Origin: Triatoma infestans | Lineage: Eukaryota > Arthropoda > Insecta > Hemiptera > Reduviidae | NCBI GenBank assembly: GCA_011037195.1 | Contig: JAAEAF010007712.1 | Location: 200,017-264,016 of the forward strand | Direction: 5' to 3' | DNA length: 64,000 bases | Notes under the pieces: model-generated | What the model was told of the DNA's origin: nothing | Database searches by the model: none | The model's input: the letters and a program-made list of their open reading frames with translations, nothing else | Program-made: the position numbers and the translations under genes | Shown here: one piece after another, positions 1 to 9,744 of the stretch | Layout: each line of letters opens with the position of its first letter | Numbering within the stretch: position 1 is the first letter of the stretch

Positions 1-2
1 GT

Positions 3-97
3 TTGACTGTATATTGACCCTTGTTTGAAAGGGTTTTGCCGGCGGTTCTTTTGACTGTGTATTGACCCTTGTTTGAAAGGGTTTTGCCGCGGTTCTT
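3..97. repeat. two-copy 48/47-bp tandem repeat
   Basis: Two adjacent near-identical units, 3-50 and 51-97, both read TTGACTGT.TATTGACCC and end in GCGGTTCTT. Each holds a small inverted repeat, ACCCTTGTTTGAAAGGGT. The array runs to within two bases of the window edge, so more copies may lie outside. No function is assigned. Confidence 0.85.
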
Positions 98-530
98 GAC
101 CTGCAGATAGTGGCTGGCTGGAACCACTAGTTATAATTTTTAAATTTATTTATTATTTAAAAATTATATCTTCTTTCTTCTTGCCATCACATCACATCAA
201 AACACTTTAAATTATTTGTTAAATTATAGTTTATTTTCTTAAATCAAGTACGTATTTCGAATAACAACTCTCTAAAACTTTCTAACTAACAATCGCCTTC
301 TCATCACTTCAACTCCCGATACCAAGACATCTGATTCCAATACAAAAGAAATTGTTATTAAAACACTATTTGGCACATTTTTACAATTCAATACTTTTCA
401 ATTACTTTAAAATAGATTTTAGAAAGCTACTTGGGTTTTTACTCTTTAGGAATTCTTTGATTTCGTTTCTAGGGACTACTATTATGACGTAAGCAGAGCT
501 AATATTATTTTGTTTTTGTTTGGATAGTTC
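98..530. other. no gene seen
   Basis: AT-rich sequence with no convincing coding, RNA or repeat feature. Confidence 0.5.
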
Positions 531-719
531 TTAATAAATCATATCCATTGTCCAAAAGTCGCTCCCGTCTTTCCGTCCAGCTACTGTCCTTCCCAGAGTC
601 CTCTTGTTGACATGCTCTCTGTGACACTCCCAGTGTAAAGTTTTTCTTGTCTTTTGTTTCCTATACCTTCCTTCTGGAAAGTACTGTAACACTTTTTTAA
701 CCCACCTTTGCTCACCCAT
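531..719 (-). pseudogene. RTE/CR1-like LINE reverse transcriptase, extreme C-terminal fragment
   Basis: A 62-codon minus-strand frame contains WVKKVLQYFPEGR, KTRKTLHW and a final GRKDGSDFW. This resembles the basic tail of RTE-type endonuclease/reverse transcriptase polyproteins (typically W..KVL.W.PEGRR.RGRPR.TW...). No catalytic domain remains. The sequence upstream on the minus strand (789-989) is not recognisable as the next part. This is a family-level call from the tail motif only; other LINE clades are possible. Confidence 0.45.
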
Positions 720-1195
720 GAGCGTACCACTTTAACATTCGAGTCTCTATCTCAAAGAGAATATTTCTTTTCGCCCCAAGGCCTTTTCTTATTTCCGACT
801 TGGCTGTGTGCCACATTCTTGAAATGCGGCAGCACCGCAAGGAGACTCCCTTTCTTTTAGTGGTACTCCTTGTCCTGCCCTAAAGAGCAGCAATTTCCAC
901 ATACGCATGGTACAGCTTTTCTTGTTCTCCATCCTAACCAACTTACTACAAAGTACCGAGTTTAGTAATTGATTACTTCTCACTATCACTTACCTCTGAT
1001 TATATTTTTCAGAATATCAAGACTACTATCACCGATAGCTGAAATCTAAGCATTCAGGTATTTACACTCGTACACGGTCTCAGATGCGAGTCATTTACTT
1101 TGAGATCAGAAGTGGATAGTTTTCCTAGCACCATATAGTGTTTTTTCTTCTTCTTGTCTACCAAGCTCCATTCTTTTTTTTTCTAATGCCCTACG

Positions 1196-1471
1196 TCATA
1201 GTTGGCATTCCGCCACTCGACGTCTAGCAGCCCAATATATCTTGGCTGAGAGCTCGTCATTAGTTGGTGTATTTAAATCAGCAATGGCCTCGCACTCGAA
1301 GAGGTGATCTCCAGTCATGTGCCCGCAGAGAACACAATCCGGACTATCGACTACCCAATTATCAAGCCCCATTCTGAGGATGCATCTAACTTCTACCAGA
1401 TTCCTCATCATATAAACTAAATAATCTTCATCCGATACAGTTGTTATCTGATCGTCAGCTTTCACGCCCAC
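1196..1471 (-). pseudogene. possible LINE C-terminal zinc-finger fragment
   Basis: A 91-codon minus-strand frame holds PDCVLCGHMTGDHLFEC, a C-x2-C-x7-H-x4-C cluster, followed by AKIYWAARRRV. A CCHC knuckle at the protein end is typical of R1/Jockey/I-type ORF2 products, where it helps bind the RNA or target. There is no RT or RNase H sequence next to it. It could instead be an unrelated small zinc finger. Confidence 0.35.
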
Positions 1472-1479
1472 TCACCCAT

Positions 1480-2385
1480 ATTTCTTTTTTGATTCAGCGA
1501 GGGCTTTCTCTATATAAATATTAAAAAGACTGGACGAGAGGCAGTGCCTTGCTTAATAATAATTAGTAAGTCTTTTTATTACCATATCCAGCCTTACGTT
1601 TAACTTCTAGAAAAATTCTTGCAATCATACTATCTTATTGAGCATATTCGTCCCAAGCAGCTTATCAATTATCCATATACGAGCTTGTATTGCTTCAGTT
1701 CAGTATTAAACATCTTCTTTTCCTTTGGGGCCACATCTTCATAGTCTTGCCTTTTTTCGTATATTATTGCTTGGTTTGACCAATCTTAGGCTTTCTCTAA
1801 CTTAGTTCAACAATTGTTGAGCAATTAACTGTTTCAGATATACAACAATTACCACAACGCAAGTATAGAGAGGTGTGTGTGAAAACTAAATTTCTCAAAA
1901 ACGACAAATCACAGGAAGTTGAAACTTAATACTATGTTTACGAATATATTATGAATATATTCAAAATAATAGTAAAGGGGTGGGAAAAATTATTATTAAT
2001 GCCTGATGTCTACATTCCTAGAATCTGCTATCTTAGACTCCATGGCTTAACTAGTTCTTCTTCAATATCCTTTAATTGGGTTCCTGAATTAAAATCCTAT
2101 TTTTGTTTGATCTATGCAGATGATATCTGGCTGAAGTAAGATCCCTCATTTTTGCCAAAGAACAAATATATGGTTTAGTTGTCACATTAAGAAATCATTT
2201 GCTTTCCGTGGACATTGATTTTGTCATAAATTGCCGATATAATTTATATTACAAAACAATTAATTCCTTTAGGGTCTAGAGAAAATTACCTGAATATGAT
2301 TTGTCATATTAATAAAATGAGATTAATAACACAAATAATATTAGCTTTTTCTTCAAGATATTAAATTTATTATAAAAGTTAGCTC
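1480..2385. other. no gene seen
   Basis: AT-rich stretch with short frames only. Nothing is recognisable as host gene or mobile element. Confidence 0.5.
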
Positions 2386-2390
2386 CAAGA

Positions 2391-2514
2391 TGCTTAGCTT
2401 ATCTTAAAAACCATGGATGTCCGCTTTGTAATCTGCCAAGTATAGAGGACCTTCATCATTTCATGGTGGAGTGTCCCACATTGGCAGAGTTTAGACTGCA
2501 ATATTTCCGCTCTC
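2391..2514 (+). pseudogene. LINE ORF2 C-terminal zinc knuckle fragment
   Basis: Plus-strand translation from 2391 reads C-L-A-Y-L-K-N-H-G, then CPLCNLPSIEDLHHFMVEC and PTLAEFRLQYF. The C-x2-C-x9-H-x4-C spacing with a following hydrophobic helix is the usual end of Jockey/I-type LINE ORF2. There is no start codon, so it is only a 3' scrap. The overlapping minus-strand frame at 2491-2727 is not recognised. Confidence 0.5.
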
Positions 2515-2519
2515 CAGTC

Positions 2520-3280
2520 TTACAGTACCAATAAATGGTTTCCAGAAGCGTAACTGATGCGTATGAAATTTCTGCCTTCTAATACCGATCATCCGTCCAA
2601 CTCTATAAAGAACAATCACTTTTGTTTGTTCTCGTCTATACATCTCTACTCTTGGATGTATTTCTATCAAATGACTAATTTGTCTAATGGCTGACTTCAC
2701 CGCATCTACATACCAATCATTGAACAAACTCTTTCAGAAGGGTCTGGATACGACATAAATGTTTAACGTTATAATAATAATGGTCTTTATTTAAATCTCC
2801 ATATACAAGAAATATGTTCATTTTTTAATGAAGTTTTTGTTTTCAAAAGAAGTTCTGACAGACTTAACTCATGGTCGAGAGGTCTAAATGAAATTCGAAA
2901 ATTATTATTAAATTATTACAGTAAAAAAATTAAATATTATATTGACCAAATAAAAGTCATATAAAAATCAAATTGAATTCTAAATCTTAAAGAAAATTTC
3001 TAATCTTAAGCATTATAAAAATTAAAACTTAAAACTGTCCAATCTCCACAATTCAAATCTGTTTACACTGAATTCTTTATTATATTTCTCTATTACTTAT
3101 TTAACGATAATTCAAATTCAAATATAAGGTCCCTTTTTTTTTTTAAATCTATTTTTTATTTTATATAAAAAATAATTTATGTGTTTGATTATAATATTAT
3201 ATATTTTTATACAAAACTGTCTTTAGTTTATCCGATTTCGGTAATTAAATTCACTGATAAGCGCATACCTATTTCTCCAA
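2520..3280. other. no gene seen
   Basis: Very AT-rich sequence with homopolymer runs. No supported feature. Confidence 0.5.
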
Positions 3281-3294
3281 TCATCTTTACAATA

Positions 3295-3438
3295 TCAGAG
3301 ATATTTTCCGTGGTAGCCTGCTTCATTTTGTGGTCATCGACCGGTTTCGGGCGTTCGCCCATCTTCAGGATGCGTTATTCAGACAGTGTGACAACACAGA
3401 CTTGCGTCTTTCCAGCTCTGCGGAACCAATCACCACAA
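3295..3438 (-). mobile_element. 144-bp hammerhead-bearing retroelement with 13-bp target duplication
   Basis: The segment is bounded by a perfect 13-bp direct repeat CATCTTTACAATA at 3282-3294 and 3439-3451. It begins TCAGAGATATTTTCC and ends ACCAATCACCACAA. These are the same ends as the 337-bp unit at 15293-15629, so it looks like an internally deleted version of that inverted dimer. It contains a complete hammerhead ribozyme core on the minus strand. It has no coding capacity, so it must use proteins from another element, plausibly Penelope-like. Confidence 0.75.
3335..3372 (-). ncRNA. type I hammerhead ribozyme (Penelope/retrozyme style)
   Basis: Read on the minus strand, the parts fall in canonical order. 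Stem I 5' strand CATC (3372-3369); core CTGAAGA (3368-3362, matching CUGANGA); stem II GGGCG-AA-CGCCC (3360-3349); GAAA (3348-3345); palindromic stem III core CCGG closed by the A-T pair (3345-3340); C17 at 3339; stem I 3' strand GATG (3338-3335), which pairs with CATC. Predicted cleavage is between 3339 and 3338. The palindromic stem III suggests cleavage as a dimer, as known for Penelope-like ribozymes. All core bases are intact. Confidence 0.8.
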
Positions 3439-3817
3439 CATCTTTACAATAGTTCACTTGTAAAGTAAATGTCTTGCTATCATATTACAAATTATTCTAA
3501 CGACTGAATTTCCCCCCATCTAGTTAGCAAGTGATCAAGCAAACTCTTCAGAAATCCCTGGAAAGCAATCCTGTGGCAAAGAGACAGTGAGTTCGGAAGT
3601 TCGCCTCCCTCTTTATATACGCTAAATTCATCCCATGCCTACCAATGTGAGGTGGGGTAGTTCTGGTTCAACAAAATTTTTATGCACAGATTTAAGTTAA
3701 AAGTTTTTCAATAACCCTGTGAAAATCATAAACTTTTATTTTGTTTTGTTAATGGCATTAGCATTCGCTATACAGCCATTTGCAATGTAAAATCAAACTA
3801 TATTTTTATGTTTTATG

Positions 3818-4322
3818 TCATAAAAGTAACCCATCAGAGTATCTACTATCTTAACCTCTTATATTATACAGTATATGTCTGTAATTAAATGGAGACGTTA
3901 TTATATTTGATAAATTCTCAAATAATTTATTTCTCGCTCCGTTATATATTGGGCACGACATGACCACATGTTCTAAAATTTCCACGCTTCACAATGCATG
4001 CACACTGAAGATGAGAAAACTCCTATTTTGTTTAAATAAGATCTACACAAACCATGGTTCGATCTTAATCTACACACGGTTTTACAGGTATACTTGGTAG
4101 TAGGATTTTCAGCAAACCATGGCTTCCTGCCTATCTTCGCTTGTAATGTTTTATAAAAAGAGCCTTTTTCTGAATTACTATACTGTTCTACTGCCACTCT
4201 CTCAACACCTTTTTCTTCCTATAAGTAGGAACATCATATCTTCTGATTCTCGAATCTTCACTTAGTGTGCCATTTACTGTTGCATCATTCGCAAGTCTAT
4301 CGTAAACCTTGAAAGCCTAAAA
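3818..4322 (-). pseudogene. I/Jockey-type LINE ORF2 C-terminus
   Basis: Several frames together give KAFKVYDRLAND, RYDVPTYRKKKVLREWQ, EKGSFYKTLQAKIGRKPWF, VCRLRSNHGLCRSYL, KIGVFSSSVCMHCE, and finally NGARNKLFENLSN up to a TGA at 3818-3820. HGLC..YL.KIG...S..C..C is the post-RNase H zinc domain of I/R1/Jockey ORF2. A frameshift near 4195 and a stop after CMHCE break it. It resembles the C-termini at 18621-19118 and 23282-23578, so it probably belongs to the same or a sister family. Confidence 0.65.
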
Positions 4323-4679
4323 AACTATCCAATTCCGAAATAAACGAGTGCACTTTTATTTGAAACTTTTTGAAACAAATTCGTTTATGGGAGTTCTGAG
4401 GATTGTGTAAAGGTTAAATTTGAAATGTTATTATAGTCTGTTCAATTGGCGCTGCAAAATACTGCCGCCAAGGGTAAGTATATCTGTATTCACCATCTGT
4501 ATAAGTTAGCGCATTAATTGCAGTTTGAGAAAGTCTTGTGAGTGTTTCTCACCTGATTTGTAACAAAGTCTCCTCCCCCCCCACCTGCATCTGCCACTGA
4601 TCACATTTAATCCTGATCGATTGTTAAATATAGGTTTACAATTATCTAAGTTTATATAAACCAGAACACTCAAGGTAGA

Positions 4680-5165
4680 GGCCCTCTGTGAGGGAGCAGG
4701 AATTTTGTGGTGATGAGTGAATGTTGAACTGGGAACACACGAACTGACACACTGTACTCATAATTTATATTTTAACGATTTACTTAGAGTGACCGAGCGA
4801 AGAATGAATGAAGTTGTTGGTTGTTGGTAGCGTGATGAAAATGGTAGATTAACTGTCACTTGAAACTGTTTAACTATTAGAATTCTCGCTTGCTTTAACG
4901 GTGATGAGCTTGCGGAACCTTTCAAGGCTAGCAACTTAAAAAAATTGATTTTGCAACTGGTGTTTACACTTTAAAGTTTATGTGGTGACTCCCGTACTTT
5001 ACAAAGTTGATTTGGTGTCTCTACATTTAAGCTCTTAAGATTGGTTGATTAAGTTGACGTGCGTTTGGAGGCGGGAGTGGTGGCGCCGTGATCCGTTGCT
5101 GATGGCTGTATTGAATCCAGCTTTTGTGTGGCGAATTTGCTAGGCGATAGTTCCATTATATCCTT
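4680..5165 (+). repeat. dispersed repeat family X, copy 1
   Basis: This ~480-bp stretch is recognisably related to 57325-57800. Shared blocks in the same order include GAGTGACCGAGCGAAGAATG / GAGTGTCCGAGTGAAGAATG, GTGATGAGCTTGCGGAACC / GTGGTGAGCTAGTGTGACT, and TCCAGCTTTTGTGTGGCGAA / TCTAGCTTTTGTGTGATGAA followed by a GGCGAT..GTTCCATT end. No terminal inverted repeats or coding are seen. It could be an LTR or SINE-like unit. Confidence 0.6.
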
Positions 5166-5305
5166 CTTTACATTCATGTTGCACCCTTACAGGGTAAAAG
5201 AAGGAAGTACATGGTTCACATGGAGTAGAAGTGAAATTCAATAATTCTATTCTCACAATAATTAGCAACTGTGAGATTTGACAATTTTCCACATTAAAAA
5301 AAATT

Positions 5306-5349
5306 TGACACGATTACAATACTTTCTCTTACTAGAAGTAAGAGAAAGT
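5306..5349 (-). repeat. lone hairpin terminus of the Helentron-like repeat
   Basis: TTTGACACGATTACAAT is followed by a perfect 13-bp hairpin, ACTTTCTCTTACT (5321-5333), loop AGA, AGTAAGAGAAAGT (5337-5349). This is the hairpin end found at 13800, 40503, 49505 and 60301, here without the rest of the element. Confidence 0.8.
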
Positions 5350-6012
5350 AATAGTGGTAATTCATTTAAAGTTTATAGACTATATAATAAATAGTTCGTT
5401 CTATTTATGAACTTTGGATAATAGTTGACTGAACTCCTTGTTAACTAAACCCATAAAAAACTCATAAATCCACTGTTTTAAATGAGTGTTGGTTGTATGT
5501 GAATTCATGTAACGGTTTCATCCATTGTTGGGCCCAGCAAATCTTTTTATTAACCACTAATATTTTTTGTATAAACTATTAATATCCATTATATTCTGAA
5601 TATATTTCAGATGAAGATGGGAAGTATACGCAAACATACAGTTTAAATTGGTTTACAATATAAAAAACAATAAATTGGAGTGACAATCTATGGACAAAAT
5701 TCCAATAAAAACAATCTCTTTCTTTAAAAAACATTCTCTGACATTTTTCCAAAAATTTATTCTAATACAGGAAAGAAAATAAATAAATATATATATAGGT
5801 GAGATATCTCTGGTGGGCTCTGTTTAAATAAAAACAGCAAAAATTAAAAATATAAATTGAATGAAAATATTGACTGTATACAATATAATTTATGAGCAAA
5901 GTGGGAAGTTAAAATATTAAAAATTATATGGGAAAAATGAATATAATCATTAAATTTAAAAATGGATAGCAAATATTATTTATTATCACTTTCAGTAAGC
6001 CAAATGAATGGC
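5350..6012. other. no gene seen
   Basis: AT-rich sequence with no supported gene or repeat. Confidence 0.45.
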
Positions 6013-6018
6013 ACTTAC

Positions 6019-6206
6019 CTTGAAACGCAGAATATTTGCTGCCAGTGTTGGAAGACCCATACGTCTTTTGCCCATATCGGGGAAAGGGGGAGGGGAAAAA
6101 TAGGAATAAGGAAATAATTCGTATGTGCATTCAACTCTTGAGTCTTGACCGATACACTGCTACTTGGCTGATGATCGTAGATAACAATTAAATGGGCTTC
6201 CAGAAG
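6019..6206 (-). other. exon-like segment of unidentified gene
   Basis: On the minus strand a pyrimidine-rich stretch ending TTTCCTGTCCTGCAG precedes position 6206, and the segment ends with a consensus donor, CAAG followed by GTAAGT (6018-6013). One frame is open for all 188 nt (LLEAHLIVIYDHQPSSS ... QHWQQIFCVSR). A second reading places an acceptor after the internal CCCCTCCCCCTTTCCCC tract, leaving a shorter exon (MGLPTLAANILRF-type reading). I do not recognise the protein. Splice signals and locally higher GC support an exon; chance remains possible. Confidence 0.28.
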
Positions 6207-6339
6207 CTGCAGGACAGGAAACCAACCGAAAGCAACAACCATGAGATTTCACCATACACCTATGCAGGCCCGAGAGAACCGAGCCTCTAATTCAACAAAA
6301 GGACCCGTTTATTAACACTACCCGGGAAAGCCAGAAGTA

Positions 6340-7395
6340 AAGCTACATACACACAGGATAGAAAACTTGCGTATAGTTCTGCTACAGTGTGACTGTAGCT
6401 GTGTAGCCGTTTGGTACAGTCCAAAACTATTCGTATAGTTGCACTATACGCTAGTTTTTTTAGCTATAGTATAGTAGAAAACTATTCCCGTGTGAACACC
6501 CTCATTATAGACTTTACGAAAACTTGCAGCTATACCCACAAGAATGTATAGTGGATAGTTGATAGCTCTGGCTCTGGCGGTTGTTCTACATTTTTTTTCT
6601 CTCGCGGCAAGTAGGTAAACTAGTGGAGGTTATTCATGCACTGGTTTAAACAGCAAAAGTGAAGGTTATAAATATTAAAATTTTATTATCCTCTTTTACA
6701 AGTTTGCTTTTATTTTTGTACAACAATTATAAACTATATATTGTAACATATTAATACATTGAATGCAAATTAATTTATAAAAACAAAAATAAAATGTCAA
6801 AAAATGAAGGAAAAGTATATTTTGGTTGCGGGATGAGACTGACTTGGTCTCTAATTAATTGCTTAGGCTGTAGCTAGATATAGTAATGTCGTAATAATTT
6901 AGCTAGATATCGCAAGCTTTGTCGTTTCATATTTGTGTTGCGTTTTTGAATTAGTGGCTCAACTTTTTCCAATAAATAGTCAAAATCCTCAGCATTCATT
7001 CCAACAAAATTGCGATAGCAATTTCCATCCTCTATACGAAATTCGTATAATAAATTTTTTTCAGTATTACTATATTGATCACGACGCATAATCCATTGTT
7101 TTATCCAAACAGACCTTTTCTTTCTTCTTGCCTCCATTCTTCTGTGGTTTATAATAACTACATGAAAAGCGGCAAACATTTTTTTTAACATTTCAATCAA
7201 AAATCGATGACCGCTCAAAATTCAACTATAGCAACCCTACAAACATACTATACGTCTAGTTTTCATTCCTCCTCGTGTAGCCCACCTGTATAGTAATATT
7301 TCCGCATGGTTATAGTTCGGCTATAGGATAGTAAATTTTTGCGTATAGCTGACTATAACTAGAACTCATGTATAACTACAGGCACCCATGTACAA
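6340..7395 (-). mobile_element. PIF/Harbinger-type DNA transposon remnant
   Basis: A transposase N-terminal coding piece (6874-7180) is flanked on both sides by CTATA/TATAG-rich sequence such as GCGTATAGTT (6371) and GCGTATAGCTGACTATA (7341), together with GTATAGTAG-like motifs. This suggests related subterminal repeats. I could not define exact terminal inverted repeats or the 3-bp target duplication, so the outer limits are approximate. Confidence 0.5.
6874..7218 (-). pseudogene. PIF/Harbinger DDE transposase, N-terminal fragment
   Basis: The 114-codon frame includes VWIKQWIMRRDQYSNTEK, LLYEFRIEDGNCYRNF, MNAEDFDYLLEKVEPLI and KRNTNMKRQSLRYLAKLL. The order W..PW..RRD, then E.R.ED...YRNF.RM....FD.LL..V.PLI.K..T.MR, is the N-terminal region of insect PIF/Harbinger (HARBI1-like) nucleases. 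The usual protein is ~350-400 residues; everything after the first ~110 residues, including all DDE catalytic residues, is missing. It is a dead fragment. Confidence 0.75.
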
Positions 7396-7399
7396 TAGG

Positions 7400-7435
7400 T
7401 GTGTGTGTGTGTGTGTGTTGTGTTGTGTTTTTAAA
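7400..7435. repeat. (GT)n microsatellite
   Basis: GTGTGTGTGT run decaying into GTTGTGTTGTGTTTTT. It sits directly beyond the 3' end of the minus-strand LINE that follows and may derive from that LINE's tail. Confidence 0.85.
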
Positions 7436-7985
7436 TAAACTTTATTTCAGCTTGCTCCACAGACAAGTATTATATACATATTTACATAAAAACAAAACAT
7501 GTTAACAGTTACGTTCTTAATATAACAAGATGTCACACATACATTAATTGCTTTAACTCTAGATATAATTATTTGTTTTTTCTTTTTTTTTTATAGTGAA
7601 TCAAAGTCCAAGTTTTTAATAAAATGGTTAAGTTTAACATAAAGCCTTCACTTAATAGGATATTTTCTTCTTGGGTATTTGAGTCAGTGAGGAAGTTTGG
7701 AAAAGCGGTTTTCTGTTAGCATCCAACAGTTGCGTGCATTGGTGAAGAAAATGATCCAGCGTCTGCAGTTGTCCACCTCCCACAAGGGCAGTTGCCTTTT
7801 CCATTGTTTTAAATCTAACCACGTATGATCGCAAAATTGTCCGTGTCCTGTTAATAGCTCTGGATCATCTTGTATTCTGAAATAAAGTTTTTTTCTCTTT
7901 AGGCGATCTACAATAGCCATGAAAAATATTATCTAGTAATCTTTTCTTTTGAGGGAAAGGTGTTTGCCAAAAAATGTTCCCACTG
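7425..7985 (-). mobile_element. R1/I-type LINE 3' fragment (zinc domain plus 3' UTR)
   Basis: Two overlapping minus-strand frames join across a frameshift. The upstream part reads RIQDDPELLTGHGQF; the downstream part reads RSYVVRFKTMEKAT, GGGQLQTLDHFLHQCTQL. LLTGHG.F..Y..RF....C.CG..QTLDHFL..C is the C-terminal zinc domain of R1/I-type ORF2. After the coding end (~7645) a ~200-bp 3' UTR finishes with GAAATAAAGTTTATTT, which includes an AATAAA signal. The element is strongly 5'-truncated. Confidence 0.6.
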
Positions 7986-7996
7986 TTTTAAGCTCT

Positions 7997-8260
7997 GTGT
8001 TTTTTCAAATAATCTTTATTTCAGCAAGTTCCACCAAAATGTACTACATTGCATACATATCATATAACAAAATAATTTACAAAACATTTCTATTAAGTTG
8101 ATATAATAAAATATAACGTAATATTTTATGAAAAAATGAAAATAAATAATTATAAAATATACTAAACACTGAAATAAGATAAACCTTACAAAACTTCGAA
8201 ATTTACATTTATTAATAAATGCACAAATTGTAGAATGCAATTATATTTAGTAAATACAGA
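7997..8260 (-). repeat. second copy of the same LINE 3' UTR
   Basis: The 5' side on the plus strand, TTCAAATAATCTTTATTTCAGCAAG, mirrors TTTAAATAAACTTTATTTCAGCTTG at 7429 and sits in the same orientation behind another GTGTTTTT. On the minus strand both end in GAAATAAAG.TTATTT. No coding remains, so this would be a very short 5'-truncated insertion. Confidence 0.35.
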
Positions 8261-8279
8261 TTTATCAACGTTTGATTCA

Positions 8280-9130
8280 AAAACATGTTGAAAGGCGGTT
8301 GAGAGGTGCTCTGGCAGCCCCTGAAACGAGCTGTCAAGTAGAAGGTGATGTGCATGTGTGTGTATATGTATGTAAACATCATAGCTCTAAAAGCGCAGAT
8401 AGATCAAACTTGATATTCCGTTTGGTTTACCACCATGTGATCCGACAGGATGTAAACTGTCAAAATTCTTCAACCAGAACTACTTTACTGATGAGTAGAT
8501 TTTTTTCAGTTTTTTGCTCTTTTTTTTTCGGAGACGGCTTCAACAATTTTCTATAAACCTAAAAATACTATTTTAGTTGATTATATCAGTCTACCACCTA
8601 AATAATATTAATTAGAATTAATTTTGTAATTGATGCGAAGAAATTTTGAAATTCCGAGTTTGAAGAAAATCGGCTGATCGGAAATGCATTTATTACTGAA
8701 CCGGTTTTTTTTTTTTACCAGTTTTCTATTATTTTCTCCATAAAAAACCTACCTAAATCCCTATGGCGCAACAGCCTGTGAAGGGCCAAGGCTTGCCAGA
8801 CGGCAATTTGAATAGGAGGGCGTGTGGTAAGCACGCAGCAGTACCCACGCCGTTTAGTTCCGGCCTTCGCTACCTAGGGCGCTATTAACTGTAGCTTCTC
8901 ACTTTTTATCACGGTGCTAGGTCAACACAGCTTTGCCCTCACGGGAATCGAACCCTGAATTCTCGCACGAAAGACGAGTGCGCTAGCCACTAGTCTAACG
9001 CGTGAGGACTCCACACAAATACTTGCGCATTTCAATTGATAATACTAACTACTGAATACCCAAGGACCCATCACTTTTGTTTGAATCTTTTTTTTGGAGA
9101 ACGTTCATTTAAAGAAGTATTGAGAGAGGT
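8280..9130 (+). repeat. Helentron-like repeat copy, split by a SINE
   Basis: Left part to ~8757 has the family landmarks in order: a TG-rich microsatellite, CATAGCTCTAAAA, AACTTGATATTCCGTTTGG, ATTCTTCAACCAGAACTAC, ATTAATTAGAATTAA, GAAATTCCGAGTTTGAAG. The right part after the SINE resumes at CATCACTTTTGTTTGAA (9066) and GTTCATTTAAAG. Both termini are lost. This is one of the more diverged copies. Confidence 0.6.
8758..9010 (-). repeat. tRNA-derived SINE, tRNA-Glu-like head
   Basis: The minus-strand 5' head (9009-8935) folds like a tRNA. Acceptor GTCCTC/GAGGGC; D-arm region TTAGACTAGTGGCTAGCGC; anticodon arm CTCGT-CTTTCGT-GCGAG with anticodon TTC (Glu); T-arm centre GGGTTCGATTCCC, which serves as a B box. 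The T stem is weak. The head continues into ~175 bp of unrelated body ending CCATAGGGATTTAGG, so this is a SINE rather than a tRNA gene. It lies inside the Helentron-like copy 8280-9130. Confidence 0.65.
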
Positions 9131-9468
9131 CTTATGCTTAAGACATTTTATTAAATATAGATTCTCCTATTGATATAAAATTGAAGACAAAAATAATAAA
9201 CATTTAATTGAAATAAGAAGTTTAAAGAAAATCTGTCAATTAATAACTATGTAAACTGCAATAAGCGAATGTCATTAAAATGCTATACACCACAGTTTTT
9301 TTGATTAATGTTGCCGATTAATGTTTAGCAAAATTTTCCAGCTTGAAAGATAATTTCTCATTTAGAATTGTAATAATTATAGAAAGATAAAATTTTAATA
9401 TTATCATTATCCCTGATTTAGATTTCTCTATCGTCTGTGTAGAAACTTTCTTTAGAACTTATCCTCAC

Positions 9469-9569
9469 CCAGTCCTGAACATTTTATCTAGTTGAATGAA
9501 AACATCCCTCGGCTCAGCATACTGGAAGATCATTTGTGTTACAAGAATGCCATTGGAACTGAAATACAA
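9469..9569 (-). other. exon-like segment of unidentified gene
   Basis: On the minus strand a good acceptor (GCTTTCTCTTTGCAG, ending at 9570) is followed by 101 nt open in one frame only, and then a donor, ACTGG followed by GTGAGG (9468-9463). The open frame reads LYFSSNGILVTQMIF, QYAEPRDVFIQLDKMFRTG and has coding-like codon choice in otherwise AT-rich DNA. I do not recognise the protein and find no motif. It may be a host exon or an exon of an unidentified element. Confidence 0.38.
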
Positions 9570-9617
9570 CTGCAAAGAGAAAGCATACAGCATTAAATAG
9601 AGGATATTCATTAATCA

Positions 9618-9740
9618 ACCACTGTCAAAATGTTCACCGAGACTGCGTGGCTTTAGATTAATAACAAGCCCATGACTATCTTGCGGTCCTTCTTCCATGT
9701 ACAAACCAATATCGTTCGACCAATCAGTTAGATGGATCAA
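9618..9740 (-). other. second exon-like open segment
   Basis: Minus-strand reading from 9740 gives LIHLTDWSNDIGLYMEEGPQ, then DSHGLVINLKPRSLGEHFDSG before a TGA at 9617-9615. Composition looks protein-coding. An in-frame TAA lies directly upstream (9743-9741), and no donor joins it in phase to the segment at 9569. Either the exon edge lies elsewhere or this is a broken copy. Not recognised. Confidence 0.25.
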
Positions 9741-9744
9741 TTAC

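Noticed and set aside
2491..2727. 78-codon minus-strand frame as a gene
   Set aside because: No recognisable motif and it overlaps the plus-strand LINE zinc knuckle.
3282..3451. Simple MITE DNA transposon explanation for the hammerhead units
   Set aside because: Target duplications are 12-15 bp and variable, ends are not inverted copies of each other at full length, and the core is a ribozyme fold; this fits retroelements better than a DDE-type MITE.
8935..9009. Functional tRNA-Glu gene
   Set aside because: T stem is poorly paired and the sequence continues into a SINE body; it lies inside a repeat copy.
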